Of a stretch of DNA of 43,301 nucleotides, positions 23,879 through 32,889 are shown piece after piece. Source of the DNA: Streptomyces scabichelini (GTDB taxonomy: Bacteria > Actinomycetota > Actinomycetes > Streptomycetales > Streptomycetaceae); assembly GCF_011045015.1 (NCBI RefSeq), contig NZ_JAAKZY010000078.1, forward strand, positions 1 through 43,301, written 5' to 3'. A program made the translations under genes and the position numbers. Within the stretch, counting starts at the first letter, position 1. Each line of letters opens with the position of its first letter. The notes beneath the pieces are model-generated. The model was not told the DNA's origin. It did not search any database and saw only the letters and a list, made by a program, of their open reading frames with translations.

Positions 23879-24703
23879 GTGCCTGCCAAGAACGTCACCG
23901 TCAACCGCGCAGCCCTCGGACACCGCATCGCCTACGCGCTGCGCAACCCCGGGCGGGTGCCGCGCTACTTGGCCCGAGCAGCCCGGGACACATGGCTGCG
24001 CCACCGCTGGCCGGACCACGTCTCCTACTACCGCGCGGTGATGCGGTCCGACACCCGTGCCGACCCGGACGCGGCGGTCGGCAGCCGCAGCCATGAGCGA
24101 TGGCTGGCCCTGGGAGCGATGCAGTTCGACTACCTCATCGGGCATGGTCTGAGCCCCGAGCACCGCATGCTGGAGATCGGGTGCGGCAATCTGCGGGCGG
24201 GCTGGCGGTTCATCCGGCATCTGGAGCCGGGGCACTACTACGGCATCGACATCTCACCCGACATCCTCGCCGCCGCGCAGGACACCATGGTGCGCATGGG
24301 GCTGCAGAACCGGCTCCCCACGCTGACCCCGGTCCGCGACCTGACCCTGCGCTTCCTGCCCGATGCCCATTTCGACGTGGTGCACGCACACAGCGTCTTC
24401 TCGCACTCCCCGCTTCCGGTCATCGAGGAATGCCTGGCCAACGTCGGCCGCGTCCTCGCACCGGGCGGCTGGTTCGACTTCACCTTCGACCGCACCGAGG
24501 GCAAGGAACACCAGGTGCTGCGGGAGGACTTCTACTACCGCACCGAGACGCTCATCGCCCTGGCCGAGAAACACGGCCTGGCGGCCCGCTTCATGGCCGA
24601 CTGGGAGGAACTGCCGCACGGCCAGTCCAAAATCCGCGTCACCCACGGCCCGGACAGCGACAGCAACAGCGACAGCGCGGCGCGTCAGCAACCTGCTCGC
24701 TGA
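23879..24703 (+). CDS. Class I SAM-dependent methyltransferase
   Basis: 274-residue Rossmann-fold methyltransferase. The SAM-binding motif is MLEIGCGNLRAGWRF (residues about 96-110), followed by YYGIDISPDIL (acidic ribose-binding residue) and FDVVHAHSVFSH; the late strand is GGWFDFTFDRTEGKEH. The basic, arginine-rich N-terminus (about 60 residues) resembles sugar- or glycan-modifying methyltransferases, but the acceptor is unknown. The GTG at 23879 has GAGAGGAAG upstream. The C-terminus ends in a short DSDSNSDS acidic repeat. It stands alone between the two-component pair and ABC-ATPase debris. Confidence 0.85.
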   Translation: MPAKNVTVNRAALGHRIAYALRNPGRVPRYLARAARDTWLRHRWPDHVSYYRAVMRSDTRADPDAAVGSRSHERWLALGAMQFDYLIGHGLSPEHRMLEIGCGNLRAGWRFIRHLEPGHYYGIDISPDILAAAQDTMVRMGLQNRLPTLTPVRDLTLRFLPDAHFDVVHAHSVFSHSPLPVIEECLANVGRVLAPGGWFDFTFDRTEGKEHQVLREDFYYRTETLIALAEKHGLAARFMADWEELPHGQSKIRVTHGPDSDSNSDSAARQQPAR

Positions 24704-24794
24704 GGGATCCTGTCCCTCGCGGCCCGCGCGATCCGGGCACACCACTCGGCGTCCGGGCCTGACCCGAGGTCGCGCTGGACCGCCTTCGGCCCTC

Positions 24795-25140
24795 GCCGTC
24801 ATGTGCCTGGGCCGGATCGTGGAGCGCGGCGACGCCCGCGCCGTCTTCGACACCCTCGCCCACCCGTACACGAAGGCCCTGCTGGCGGCGGCCCCGGTCC
24901 CCGACCCGCGTATACGGGACCGGCGCGCGGCCGTCCTGGACGGCGCCCGCCGAGCTCCGGTGAGCCCCCGCCTGGCTGCGCGCGTTCGCCCCGCGCTGCC
25001 CGCGGAGCGAGCGGATCTGCACGGAACGCGCCCCTGATCTGTTGTCGGTCGTGCCTCCCGCACACTCCGCGCACGAGACGGCCTGTCACGTGGTGGCACG
25101 CGGCCTCTCGGCGAACGTCCCGAGCGGTGCCCGTGCTTGA
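24795..25140 (+). pseudogene. C-terminal remnant of a peptide-type ABC ATPase (DppF-like)
   Basis: A fragment begins abruptly at AVMCLGRIVERGDARAVFDT and continues LAHPYTKALLAAAPVPDPR and RAPVSPRLAAR. The frame then shifts to AFAPRCPRSERICTERAPDLL and HETACHVV, ending in TGA at 25138-25140. Together these are the end of an oligopeptide ABC ATPase, including its cysteine-rich C-terminal extension. Everything before the post-switch region, including Walker A, signature and Walker B, is missing, and there is one frameshift near 24990. No other transporter genes flank it, so it is the scar of a deleted operon. Confidence 0.75.
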
Positions 25141-25433
25141 GCAACCGGCCTTCACGAGGGATGATCCCGTGGCGACTTCGAGAGCCAGAGCCGGCTCCCG
25201 AGCCATGGCCCCTGGAGTCGATTGCTCCCTAGGCTCGTCGCATCGCCACGGCATTGCGACGGCATCGCGACGGCACCGACCGGCCGCCCGGCATGTCGTG
25301 GCCAAGGCGAAGCTCAGTCAGGACGAGCCCGAACTGGTCGTACACGGAGGGGAGCCGCCGCCCTGGAGTCCGACCGGCAGCCCTATGCCGACAAAGGCCT
25401 CGCCGAGGCCATGCGCCGGAGTTGGAGGACCTG
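25141..25433 (+). other. Gap between ABC remnant and amidohydrolase
   Basis: No complete gene is seen. A partially repeated word (GCGACGGCATC / GCGACGGCACC, about 25256-25277) is present. One frame ends in ALESDRQPYADKGLAEAMRR and WRT, with a TGA that overlaps the amidohydrolase ATG (TGATG, 25432-25436). This could be the tail of a deleted upstream operon gene, continuing the deletion scar to its left. Its origin is not recognised. Confidence 0.35.
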
Positions 25434-26963
25434 ATGACGACCGTGCAGTACATGACCGGCCCGCGCCCCGGCACCTCGCGGCCGGCGCTCGTTCTGTCCG
25501 GGGTACGACTCGGCGCCGGTGGCCCGGTGAGCACTCTGCGTATCGAGGGCGGCCGGATCACCGCCATCGCGCCCGCCGCCGACGACGGGAATCTGAAGGC
25601 GGCTGCCGGCGAGCGCATTCTGGATCTCGGGGGCCGTACCGCGCTGCCCGGACTGTGGGACGCCCACATCCACGCCACCCAGTGGGCCGGCACCCGGCGG
25701 CGCATGGATCTGTCCGCCTTCGCTTCGGCCCGGGCGGTGACCGATGCCGTACGGACCAGGGCCGCCGAGCTGCCGCCCGCCGAACTCCTCGTCGGATACG
25801 GCTTCCGGGACGGTCTGTGGCCCGACGTACCGCACAAACGGCTGCTCGACGCGGTGCAGCCCGACCGCCCGGTCGCCCTGATCAGCGGGGATCTGCACAC
25901 CGCCTGGATGAACTCGCCCTGCCTGGCCCTGGTGGGCCACGGCGACCACCCGACCGGTGTGCTGCGCGAACACGACTGCCTGGCGGCGGTCTCCACCCTG
26001 CCCGGCGTGCCCGCCGAGGTCTCCGACCGCTGGGTCGCGGAGGCCTGCCGCGCCGCCGCCGCGCGCGGCGTCACGGGCTTCACCGACTTCGAGTACGCGG
26101 ACAACGTCACGGACTGGACCCGCCGCAGCGCCGAGGCACCGCCTCAGGTGCGCGTGTCGGCGGCCGTCTACCCCGAGTACCTGGCGCAGGCGATCGGGCG
26201 GGAACTGCGCACCGGCGACACACTGGCCGAGACGGAGGGCCGGGTTCGGGTCGGGCCGCTGAAGCTGTTCACCGACGGCTCGCTCAACACCCGTACCGCC
26301 CTCTGCCATGAGCCGTATCCCGGACTGGAGGGCACGCCCGCCGCGTACGGTGTCGAGCAGACGCCGTACGAGGAGTTGGTACGGCTCATGCGCCTCGCCT
26401 CCTCCCACGGCATCGAGCCCGCCGTGCACGCCATAGGCGACCGTGCCAACACGATGGCCCTCGACGCCTTCGCGACCGTGCGCTGCCGCGGCCGTATCGA
26501 GCACGCGCAGCTGCTGACCGCCGCCGACATACCCCGCTTCGCCGAGCTGGGAATCACGGCGGGCGTGCAGCCCGCGCACGCCACGGACGACCGGGACGTC
26601 GCCGACCGCTACTGGGCCGGACGCACCGAACGCGCCTTCCCCTACGCCGACTTGCTCGCGGCCGGAGCCCGCCTGGAACTCGGCTCCGACGCGCCGGTCG
26701 CCCCGCTGGACCCCTGGATGAGCATCGCCTCGGCGGTCAGCCGCACCAGTGACGACCGGCCCTCCTGGCACCCGGAACAGGAGCTGCCCGTCCGCGAGGC
26801 CCTCACCGCGGCCGCCCGCGGACGCCACCTGATCCGGGTCGGCGACGACGCGGACCTGGCCATCGTGGACACCGACCCACTGGAAGCCGACGCCCACACC
26901 CTGCGCGACATGCCGGTACACGCCACGATGCTGGCGGGCACGTGGACACATGGGCCGTACTGA
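25434..26963 (+). CDS. Amidohydrolase family protein (YtcJ-like, Amidohydro_3)
   Basis: 509-residue TIM-barrel metal-dependent hydrolase. The N-terminal beta-sandwich is followed by GLWDAHIHATQW with His78 and His80. A later GPLKLFTDGSLNTRTA segment carries the candidate metal-bridging Lys. Further ligands are His in VHAIGD, His in RIEHAQLL and Asp in LGSDAPVAPLDPW. This order matches the YtcJ/Amidohydro_3 group, whose members hydrolyse amides, formamides or exo-cyclic amines. The ATG at 25434 has GGAGG close upstream. It stands alone, convergent with the ROK regulator. Substrate unknown. Confidence 0.9.
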   Translation: MTTVQYMTGPRPGTSRPALVLSGVRLGAGGPVSTLRIEGGRITAIAPAADDGNLKAAAGERILDLGGRTALPGLWDAHIHATQWAGTRRRMDLSAFASARAVTDAVRTRAAELPPAELLVGYGFRDGLWPDVPHKRLLDAVQPDRPVALISGDLHTAWMNSPCLALVGHGDHPTGVLREHDCLAAVSTLPGVPAEVSDRWVAEACRAAAARGVTGFTDFEYADNVTDWTRRSAEAPPQVRVSAAVYPEYLAQAIGRELRTGDTLAETEGRVRVGPLKLFTDGSLNTRTALCHEPYPGLEGTPAAYGVEQTPYEELVRLMRLASSHGIEPAVHAIGDRANTMALDAFATVRCRGRIEHAQLLTAADIPRFAELGITAGVQPAHATDDRDVADRYWAGRTERAFPYADLLAAGARLELGSDAPVAPLDPWMSIASAVSRTSDDRPSWHPEQELPVREALTAAARGRHLIRVGDDADLAIVDTDPLEADAHTLRDMPVHATMLAGTWTHGPY

Positions 26964-27039
26964 TGCATGAGCCGTACCGACGGTCCCCAGCCTCCGGCCG
27001 GTGGTGTGCCCCCAAGGGGAGGCAGTTCGACGGCAGGAC

Positions 27040-28398
27040 CTAGCCCTCTGCCCCCGTCTCCGTCCCTGTCCCTGTCCCTGTCCCCGAGCCCGGCGGCCGG
27101 CCGAGCGCGCCCTGGGCCGGAAGGCTGGTGGGCCGGGTGCGGAGCACCTCTTCGACGGAGGAGAGGGCGAAGCGGACCGCGCCGGTGATCACGGCCTCGT
27201 CGCCCAGGGCGGACAGCCGCCACTGCGGAAGGTCGACGAGGAGACTGGCGGCTTCCTCCTCGGCGGCGCTCAGGAGGAGTTCCGCAGCCGGAAGCAGCGC
27301 GGGGACGGGGAAGAGGCTGGTGCCGAGGACGACCAGCGCCGGGTCCAGCGCGAGCAGGACGGGGGCGATTCCGGCGGCCAGCCTCCGCCCGTACGACGTG
27401 ATGGCCGCGACCGCTTCCGGATCTCCCGAGGCGGCGCCACGGACGATGTCGGCGCCTGTGCGCCGCACGGGGTCCGCCTGGTCCGGGGCGGCGCTGTCCG
27501 GTATCAGCGGTTCGAGGCCGGGCTGCGACGAGGTGCTGCCGGGGAAGCGGATGAAGCCGATCTCACCGGCCGCGCCGCGGTGTCCGCGCAGCAGGCGTCC
27601 CCCGGTGATGACGCCGGCACCGAGGCGTTCGCCGAGCAGGACGAAGACCATCTCGTCGGCCGCGCCGCCGACCCCGCGCCACTGCTCGCCGAGCGCGGCG
27701 AGGTTGGCGTCGTTCTCCACGGCGACCGGGCAGCCGAGGGTTTCGCGGAGGGTGGTGACGATGTCCGCCTCGGCCCAGCCCTTGAGGTTGTCGGCCTGCC
27801 GGATACGGGTGTTGCTCCGGTCCACCAGGCCGGGAGTGCCCACTGTCGCGGCCCACACCCGCCGGACGTCGGCTCCGGAGCGGTCGATCGCGCGCTGCAC
27901 CACGGCGGTCACGGCGCGGGCGCGGGCCGCGCCTCCCAAGTCGGCGCGCACCGCCTTGCGTTCGACGGCCACCGGTCGGCCGTCGAGGTCGGCCAGGCAG
28001 GCGCTCACGGAGCGGGCTCGTACATCCACGCCGATGACGAAGCCCGCGTGCGGGCGGAAGCGGAACCGGCGGGCCGGGCGGCCGGGCGACCGCTGGCCAC
28101 GGGCGGACACGGCCGGGGCGACCTCGATGAGCCCGCAGTCGGTGAGTTCCTCGACGATCGCCTCAACTGTGGGGCGAGAGAGCTTGGTTGCCTCGGCCAG
28201 TGCGGAGAGCCGGGGATGCGGGTCGGTCGAGCGGACGGCGGCGAGGATGGCCGCGGCGTTCGTGGCACGCAGGTCCGCGACGCCCACCACCGCGGGCAGT
28301 TCGCGCCCGGGAGAGTTGGGCGTCGGCAGCCCGCCGAGTGGCCACAGCGCCGGTGCGGCGGGGGCCGTCGACGGGGAGCGGTCCCTGGACGTGGCCAA
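27040..28398 (-). CDS. ROK family transcriptional regulator
   Basis: 452-residue regulator. The N-terminal winged helix (LSALAEATKLSRPTVEAIVEELTDCGL, residues about 64-90) is followed by a ROK sugar-kinase-like domain with GVDVRARS, VGTPGLVD and VENDANLAALGE (Asp230). The zinc-binding cysteine cluster usual in ROK proteins is absent, and the GEIGH motif reads GEIGF, so it is probably a pure regulator without kinase activity. The start codon is TTG at 28398, chosen because a perfect AGGAGG lies seven bases upstream. The C-terminus carries a (GT)n-like tail encoded by a hexanucleotide repeat. It is divergent from the sugar importer it presumably represses. Confidence 0.9.
   Translation of the reverse strand: MATSRDRSPSTAPAAPALWPLGGLPTPNSPGRELPAVVGVADLRATNAAAILAAVRSTDPHPRLSALAEATKLSRPTVEAIVEELTDCGLIEVAPAVSARGQRSPGRPARRFRFRPHAGFVIGVDVRARSVSACLADLDGRPVAVERKAVRADLGGAARARAVTAVVQRAIDRSGADVRRVWAATVGTPGLVDRSNTRIRQADNLKGWAEADIVTTLRETLGCPVAVENDANLAALGEQWRGVGGAADEMVFVLLGERLGAGVITGGRLLRGHRGAAGEIGFIRFPGSTSSQPGLEPLIPDSAAPDQADPVRRTGADIVRGAASGDPEAVAAITSYGRRLAAGIAPVLLALDPALVVLGTSLFPVPALLPAAELLLSAAEEEAASLLVDLPQWRLSALGDEAVITGAVRFALSSVEEVLRTRPTSLPAQGALGRPPGSGTGTGTGTETGAEG
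27062..27085. repeat. Hexanucleotide tandem repeat at the 3' end of the ROK gene
   Basis: GTCCCT is repeated three times and followed by GTCCCC. On the coding strand it encodes the GTGTGTGTETG tail of the ROK protein. A six-base unit changes length without breaking the frame. Confidence 0.8.
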
Positions 28399-28478
28399 TG
28401 ATCAACCTCCTGTGCAACAGCGGTACAGCCGGGGACCGGTGCGGATCGCCCCGACGATAACAATCCAGCCCTGAGTCC

Positions 28479-28523
28479 TTGACGCCCGCCGGACTCGCTC
28501 TGATTATAAAACGCAACTGCGTT
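28479..28523 (+). promoter_or_regulatory. Promoter and operator of the sugar-importer operon
   Basis: TTGACG (28479-28484) and GATTAT (28502-28507) are 17 bases apart, a plausible sigma-70-type promoter. Directly after it lies AACGCA-ac-TGCGTT (28510-28523), a perfect 6-2-6 inverted repeat in AT-rich surroundings. A direct repeat ATCGAACT occurs at 28524-28531 and 28533-28540. The position over the transcription start suits a repressor, most likely the divergent ROK protein. Confidence 0.55.
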
Positions 28524-28618
28524 ATCGAACTAATCGAACTCCCGGCGACTCAACGGCGTCTTCTCACCCTCCTCCGCCGCCCCCGCCGCGCCGCGTCCCG
28601 TCACGCCCAGGAGACTCC

Positions 28619-29968
28619 ATGAGCCCCAGCCTGTCGTCCCCGTCGTTCCTGTCCAGACGTACGTTCCTCGCGGCCACCGGCGCGGTCGGCGCCGCGGCGC
28701 TCACCGCGTGCAGCGATCTGACCCCGGGCGCCTCGTCGTCCGACAAGAGCAGCGCCGGCCCCGCTTCCACGGCGATACCGGCCGACAAGAAGATCACTCT
28801 GGTGGTCGCCGACGCCGACGACACCACCATGACTCCGGGCCTCGTCGCGGCTTTTCGCAAGAAGCACCCCAACATCACCGTCAAGCGCCAGTACACCGGC
28901 TGGGACGACTACCTCAAGAGCATCAACACCACCATGTCGGCCGACAGCGCCCCCGACATCGCCCAGTTCACCTCCGGCATGCAGAACCTCGTCCCCGGAC
29001 GGCTGCTGCTCAAGGTCGGCGAGTACGGCAAGGCGTACGGCTGGGCGGAGAAGTTCCCCGGCCTGGACCAGATCACCCTCACCCCGGACGGCAAGACCGT
29101 CGGCACCGGTGACCTGTACGGAGTCGGGGCGGGCCTGTCGTTCGAAGGCGTCTACTACAACAAGGCCAAGGCGCAGAAGCTGGGCCTGACCGTGCCTCCG
29201 GCCACCTTGGAGGACCTGGAGGCCCTGTTCGCCAAGGCCAAGGCGGCCGGAGAGACCGCACTGGTCGCAGGCAACCTCGACGGCGGTCTCAACCACCCCT
29301 TCAACGTGCTGCTCTCGGCCTTTCTGGCACCGAAGGACCGCGAGGCGTGGGCGTACGGCCACAAGAGCGCCACCATCGTGCTGCCGGAGGCCGAGAAGGC
29401 GGCCGAGACGCTCAAGCGGTGGGTGGACGAGGGTTATGTCACCCCCAAGGTCAACGGCGTCAGCGACAACGACGCCACCGCCGCGTTCGCCAAGGGCGAG
29501 GGCGTCTTCCGGATCAGCGGCAACTGGGCCGCGGCCGCGGTGGCCGAAGGTCTGGGCGAGGGGGCCGGCTACTTCAACATGCCGCCCGTCACCTCCGGCG
29601 GGAAGGTGCGCACCACCGGCGCCGGGGTGTACTACTGCGTGTCCAGCAAGACCAAGAACGCTGCCGCGGCCGCCGCGTTCCTCGACTTCGCCGCCGACGC
29701 GCAGGCCGCCGCCATCATCGCCAAGGGGGGCTTCATGGCTCCCGACGCGGGCGCCATGCCGAGCCAGAGCGGGCTGCTGGGCGATGTCCAGCAGGGCTGG
29801 CAGACGATCGTCAAGGACGCCGGACTGCAACCGTTCATCCAGAACTCCTCCTCCCCGACGATGGGCGACACCCTCACCACCCAGCTGCAGTTGCTCGCCG
29901 GGGGCAAGGTCACCGCCGAGAAGTTCCTGGCCGGTCTCCAGACGGACTTCGAGAACTACCACAAATGA
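28619..29968 (+). CDS. ABC transporter substrate-binding lipoprotein, CUT1 sugar type
   Basis: 449-residue solute receptor of family SBP_bac_1. The N-terminus has a twin-arginine-like motif SRRTFL followed by a hydrophobic stretch and the lipobox LTAC (Cys31), so it is probably exported folded and lipidated. KITLVVADADDTTMTPGLVAAFRKKHPNI and DSAPDIAQFTSGMQNLV are typical of sugar-binding receptors. The start is ATG at 28619 with CAGGAG upstream. The stop overlaps the first permease ATG. It is the first gene of an operon with two permeases and two oxidoreductases. The sugar is not predictable, but the oxidoreductases suggest a polyol or inositol-like compound. Confidence 0.93.
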   Translation: MSPSLSSPSFLSRRTFLAATGAVGAAALTACSDLTPGASSSDKSSAGPASTAIPADKKITLVVADADDTTMTPGLVAAFRKKHPNITVKRQYTGWDDYLKSINTTMSADSAPDIAQFTSGMQNLVPGRLLLKVGEYGKAYGWAEKFPGLDQITLTPDGKTVGTGDLYGVGAGLSFEGVYYNKAKAQKLGLTVPPATLEDLEALFAKAKAAGETALVAGNLDGGLNHPFNVLLSAFLAPKDREAWAYGHKSATIVLPEAEKAAETLKRWVDEGYVTPKVNGVSDNDATAAFAKGEGVFRISGNWAAAAVAEGLGEGAGYFNMPPVTSGGKVRTTGAGVYYCVSSKTKNAAAAAAFLDFAADAQAAAIIAKGGFMAPDAGAMPSQSGLLGDVQQGWQTIVKDAGLQPFIQNSSSPTMGDTLTTQLQLLAGGKVTAEKFLAGLQTDFENYHK

Positions 29969-30948
29969 CCACTGCCGACCGACTGACCGGCCCCTCTCCC
30001 GCGCCCGGCATCCTGCCTCCGGCCAAGCGCGGGGCCGGCAGCACCGTGCGCAAGCACCCCCGCCCGGCACGGTCCGGCCGCCGCCGTCGGCGCCGGGCCG
30101 TGGCGTTGCTGTACCTGCTGCCGGCTCTGCTGCCCTACACGCTCTTCGCCGTACTGCCGCTGCTGCACACCGCGTATCTCTCGCTGTTCGATTGGGACGG
30201 AGTGACCCTCCCCTCCTTCGTCGGCCTCGACAACTACGGCCGTATCGCCACCGACCCGCAACTGCGCGCCGCCGCCTGGCATGCCGGCGCACTGATCCTG
30301 TTCTTCTCCGTCCTGCCGATCTGCATGGGCCTGGTCTCGGCGGCGATCGTGTCCCGGCGTGCCGGGCGCCGCGGCACCGCCCTGGTCCGCACGGTGCTGT
30401 TCCTGCCCCAGGTCATCCCGCTGGTCGCGGTCGGCATCCTCTGGCGCTGGGTGTACGCCGAGGACGGCACCCTCAACCAGGCCCTGAGGGCCATCGGTCT
30501 GGGCGGCCTCACCGACGCCTGGCTGGGCAGCTTCACCTGGGCCCTGCCGGCCGTCGGACTGATCGGCAGCTGGGTCGTCTCGGGCCTGTGCATGGTGCTG
30601 TTCCTGTCCGGGACGCAGCGCATCGACCCGGAGATCTACGAGGCGGCACGGATGGACGGGGCAGGTCCGGTACGCGAGTTCATGGCGATCACCGTCCCGC
30701 TGCTGCGACCGGAGTTCGCGGTGGCCCTGTCCATCACCGTGATCGCCGCCCTGTCCAGCTTCGACCTCATCTACATCACCACTGGAGGAGGCCCGGGCAA
30801 CAGCACCGTCGTCCCCGGCATCCTCATCTACCGCCTGGCCTTCGGGGGCGGCGCCGTCGGCGTGGCCAGCGCGCTGGCGATCGTGCTGACGGTGGTCATC
30901 TCCCTCGCCGTCCTGGTGATCAACCGGCTGTCCAGGGAGGCACCGTGA
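29965..30948 (+). CDS. ABC sugar transporter permease (CUT1, MalF-like)
   Basis: 327-residue permease. A basic cytoplasmic N-terminus of about 50 residues is followed by six hydrophobic segments, beginning LLYLLPALLPYTLFAVLPLLHTAYLSLFDWDG. The ATPase-contact loop reads EAARMDGAGPVREFMAITVPLLRP, the canonical CUT1 motif, and GGGPGNSTVVPGILIYRLAF is another family signature. The ATG at 29965 overlaps the receptor stop and its own stop overlaps the next GTG. No lesion. It needs an ATPase, probably the shared MsiK type, encoded elsewhere. Confidence 0.93.
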   Translation: MTTADRLTGPSPAPGILPPAKRGAGSTVRKHPRPARSGRRRRRRAVALLYLLPALLPYTLFAVLPLLHTAYLSLFDWDGVTLPSFVGLDNYGRIATDPQLRAAAWHAGALILFFSVLPICMGLVSAAIVSRRAGRRGTALVRTVLFLPQVIPLVAVGILWRWVYAEDGTLNQALRAIGLGGLTDAWLGSFTWALPAVGLIGSWVVSGLCMVLFLSGTQRIDPEIYEAARMDGAGPVREFMAITVPLLRPEFAVALSITVIAALSSFDLIYITTGGGPGNSTVVPGILIYRLAFGGGAVGVASALAIVLTVVISLAVLVINRLSREAP

Positions 30949-31805
30949 CCTCACCGACCTCGACGATCTCACCGGCCTCGGCGACCAGAGCGGTCACCGG
31001 GCGGCTCGCGGCACCCGTCGTGCTCGCGCTGTTCATGGCCGCCGTGCTGGTGCCGTTCGCCTCCCTGCTGCTGGCGTCACTCCAGCCGGCGGGCGCTCCG
31101 CTGACCGGCTTCGCCCTGCCGGACGGGCTGCACTTCGAGAACTTCTCCCGCGCCTGGTCCGCGGCAGGGTTCGGCACGCTGCTGCGGTCGAGTGTGGTGA
31201 TCGCGCTGTGCGTGGTGCCGGCCGCGGTGGTGTGCGCGACCCTGGCCGGGTACGCACTGGCGACCCTCGAAGTCCCGGGCCGGGGACGGCTCTACGCGTA
31301 CCTGCTGCTCGGCCTGTCCATCCCCACCGAGGGCACCATCATCCCGCTCTACTACGACCTGCGCGCCATAGGCCTGACGAACACGGTCCCCGGGCTGGCC
31401 CTCGCGGAGATCGGCGCGTTCATGCCCTTCGGGGTCTTCTGGATGCGCGCCCACTTCGCGACCATGCCGCGCAGCCTCATGGAAGCCGCGCGGCTGGACG
31501 GCGCCTCGTCGTGGGCGACGCTCTGGCGGATCCTGCTGCCCAACTCCCGCCCGGCGGTCACCACGTTGGGCGTTCTCTACTTCGTCTGGAGCTGGAACCA
31601 GTTCCTGCTCCCGCTCATCCTGATCCAGGACCCGGCCCGCCGTACGGCCCCGGCCGGACTGGGGTTCTTCACCGGGCAGTTCGGCGTCGACGTACCGCTG
31701 CTCGCCGCGGCCACCCTGATCGTGATCGCCCCGGTGGTGCTCGTCTACCTGTTCTTCCAGCGGCACTTCATCAGTGGCGTACTCAGCGGCGCCCTCAAGG
31801 GCTGA
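30945..31805 (+). CDS. ABC sugar transporter permease (CUT1, MalG-like)
   Basis: 286-residue permease with about six membrane segments. LSIPTEGTIIPLYYDLRAIGLTNT and the contact loop EAARLDGASSWATLWRILLPNSRP are standard for the MalG side of CUT1 importers. The C-terminal QRHFISGVLSGALKG is also typical. The GTG at 30945 overlaps the stop of the partner permease (GTGA). The 40-base gap to the first oxidoreductase contains a strong AGGAGG site. Confidence 0.93.
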   Translation: MTSPTSTISPASATRAVTGRLAAPVVLALFMAAVLVPFASLLLASLQPAGAPLTGFALPDGLHFENFSRAWSAAGFGTLLRSSVVIALCVVPAAVVCATLAGYALATLEVPGRGRLYAYLLLGLSIPTEGTIIPLYYDLRAIGLTNTVPGLALAEIGAFMPFGVFWMRAHFATMPRSLMEAARLDGASSWATLWRILLPNSRPAVTTLGVLYFVWSWNQFLLPLILIQDPARRTAPAGLGFFTGQFGVDVPLLAAATLIVIAPVVLVYLFFQRHFISGVLSGALKG

Positions 31806-31845
31806 CCACAACAAGGCCTGAACCCACAGGAGGTCGGAGAATTCC

Positions 31846-32889
31846 ATGGCAGAACTCGAAGTCGCGCTGATCGGCGCGGGCGGCATCGCCCGCACGCATC
31901 TGCCCGCGTGGGTCGCCCTCGGCGCGCGCGTACGCCTCTACGCACCCGACGGCCGAGCCCCCGCCCTGGCCCGGGAGTTCGGCGCGACATCCGTGGGCTC
32001 CCTGCCCGAGGCGATCGCCGGGGCCGCCGTGGTGGATGTGTGCACCCCGACCGACACCCACCGGGAGATCACTCTGGCCGCCGTCGCGGCCGGGGCCCAT
32101 GTCCTGTGCGAGAAGCCGCTGGCGCTCAGCGCGGCCGAGGCCGGGGAAATGGCCGACGCGGCGGAAGCGGCCGGGGTGCGGCTGTACCCGGGACATGTGG
32201 TGCGCTTCTTCCCTGCCTACGCCCGCCTTCGCGACCTGGTCGCCGGGGGCGGCCTGGGCCGGGTGGCGGTCGCCCGGTTCACCCGCACCGGCCGCTATCC
32301 CACCTGGAGCGGCTGGTTCGCCGACCCGGCACGCTCCGGCGGGATCCTGACGGACCAGATGATCCACGACATGGACATCGCCCGCTGGCTCTTCGGCGAC
32401 GTCGTACGGGTCCACGCCCGGCACCAGGGGCATCTCACCGCCCCGGCCCCGGAGGGGGCGGTCGCCACCGGTACCGCCGTACTCACCCACGCGGGAGGCA
32501 CCATCACACAGGTCGTAGGGGTATGGGGGCCACCGGCGACACCGTTCCGCACCACTTTCCATGTGTCGGGCACCGGCGGCACCGTCCAGCACGACTCCCA
32601 GGCCCACCTCGAACTGCGGATCACCGGTCGCGCGACCGGCGGCCCGGCGGACGGCATCCCCGTCGGAGACTTCGGGGAGTCGCCCTACCTCGCCCAGATC
32701 CGCGAGTTCGCCGAGGCGTTCGCGGGCGGTCCTGAACCACGGGTGAGCGGCCGGGACGGTGTGGCGGCCGTCCGCCTCGCCGAGGCCGCGGCTCAGTCCG
32801 CCCGTACCGGACGGACCGTCGAACTCACCCCGCTCGCTCCACTCACCCCGCAGGCAACTACCGTATCCACAAGGGGAATTGACCAGTGA
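31846..32889 (+). CDS. Gfo/Idh/MocA family oxidoreductase (first of two)
   Basis: 347-residue NAD(P)-dependent oxidoreductase. The N-terminal Rossmann fold has VALIGAGGIARTHLPAW (GxGGxA motif, residues about 5-21). DVCTPTDTHREIT and VLCEKPLAL (Lys of the EKP motif) follow, and the C-terminal alpha/beta domain carries GGILTDQMIHDMDIARWLFGD with the conserved DxxxHD-like block. Relatives act on sugars, inositols or sugar acids. It is in the importer operon after a strong AGGAGG ribosome site, and its stop overlaps the start of the next oxidoreductase. Confidence 0.92.
   Translation: MAELEVALIGAGGIARTHLPAWVALGARVRLYAPDGRAPALAREFGATSVGSLPEAIAGAAVVDVCTPTDTHREITLAAVAAGAHVLCEKPLALSAAEAGEMADAAEAAGVRLYPGHVVRFFPAYARLRDLVAGGGLGRVAVARFTRTGRYPTWSGWFADPARSGGILTDQMIHDMDIARWLFGDVVRVHARHQGHLTAPAPEGAVATGTAVLTHAGGTITQVVGVWGPPATPFRTTFHVSGTGGTVQHDSQAHLELRITGRATGGPADGIPVGDFGESPYLAQIREFAEAFAGGPEPRVSGRDGVAAVRLAEAAAQSARTGRTVELTPLAPLTPQATTVSTRGIDQ

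Noticed and set aside
25256..25277. Short repeats as a CRISPR-like array
   Set aside because: Only two imperfect 11-base units in immediate tandem, no spacers and no cas genes in the window.
28601..30292. 563-codon minus-strand open frame
   Set aside because: Antisense to the sugar-binding lipoprotein and permease; no motifs.
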